NCBI RefSeq assembly: GCF_003576645.1 | Contig: NC_044923.1 | Location: 14,760,352-14,824,351, forward strand | DNA: 64,000 nucleotides | Origin: Ipomoea triloba | Taxonomy: Eukaryota; Streptophyta; Magnoliopsida; Solanales; Convolvulaceae | Direction of reading: 5' to 3' | In this document: in pieces, positions 63,802-64,000 of the stretch | How positions within the stretch are numbered: position 1 is the stretch's first letter | Layout of the letters: each line of letters begins with the position of its first letter | Notes under the pieces: model-generated | What the model saw: only the letters and a program-made list of their open reading frames with translations | Told to the model about the DNA's origin: nothing | The model's database searches: none | Position numbers and translations under genes: made by a program

Positions 63802-64000
63802 CAACTTCAAGGATTTCCTGTTATTACAGAAATTTCAAAACAACACAATAAAATAAAATTAGCATAAAGCTAAGTAAGGATTTACTCCACCTTGTAGAGA
63901 AAACAACATAATAAAAAGATTTGCACAATTAAAGTTTTCCAAAATATTAACCACAAAATTCAGTCTCTCTAACCATCCCAAAAATCATATATATTTTTTA
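63802..64000 (+). mobile_element. TGTAACAC-type LTR, right part, runs off the window
   Basis: It resumes the LTR cut at 51418. GTAAGGATTTACTCCACCTTGTAG resembles the corresponding place (about 330 bp from the start) in the unit at 4084. Confidence 0.55.

Overview
This window looks like nuclear DNA of a flowering plant (probably a eudicot). Nothing in it reads as an intact host gene. The indicators are plant-specific: Sirevirus-type Ty1/copia and Athila-type Ty3/gypsy retrotransposons, LTRs starting TGTAACACYCC, Mutator-like elements (MULEs), MITEs, SINE-like pieces, long AT microsatellites, and broken fragments of plant gene families (TCP, NPF transporter, N-myristoyltransferase, Hsp110-type HSP70, FAR1/FHY3, Ulp1). 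I cannot name the species. Two single N bases (6391 and 59205) mark assembly joins.

Layout. 1-3200: remains of a MULE-type locus, with a Ulp1-like (C48) peptidase pseudogene on + facing an internally deleted FAR1-type transposase pseudogene on -. 3840-8371: a long-TIR MULE with a perfect 9-bp target duplication, split by a 3.6-kb TG...CA unit (4084-7696) with a perfect 5-bp duplication. 8381-10193: MITEs and a roughly 225-bp tandem repeat. 11327-13660: reverse-strand LTRs. 13749-14123: an HSP70 (Hsp110-type) exon fragment. 14609-16366: a Pack-MULE-like element holding pieces of three unrelated genes.

17774-33992: a Sirevirus-like copia element (LTR, primer-binding site, gag, protease, integrase, start of reverse transcriptase). 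It was invaded by an Athila-type LTR and later by a pol-less Athila relative. An 8.2-kb unit (LTR + copia pol + Athila-like ORF + 3' UTR) was then tandemly duplicated, apparently by unequal LTR-LTR recombination, and a Sirevirus solo LTR later entered only the first copy. 33993-36562: a 198-bp copia RT fragment joined to another copia 3' end. 39440-46322: LTR pieces nested in both orientations.

46323-51106: unrecognised ORFs, a LINE RNase H scrap and a decayed copia element split by a reverse solo LTR. 51107-64000: a TGTAACAC-type LTR interrupted by a nearly complete reverse-strand Athila-type element (51419-63796) with Asp-tRNA primer site, gag, a dead protease, no reverse transcriptase or integrase, and an env-like ORF with three stops. 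Its 2.45-kb internal 'duplication' flanking the N is very probably unmerged contig overlap.

No functional pathway or operon is visible. The content is a history of insertion, gene-fragment capture, LTR-LTR recombination and decay. The least explained parts are the three-gene Pack-MULE, the proline/tyrosine-rich ORF of the pol-less Athila relative, the arrays of polypurine-tract-like motifs before its 3' LTR, and palindrome clusters upstream of the Athila LTR TATA boxes.
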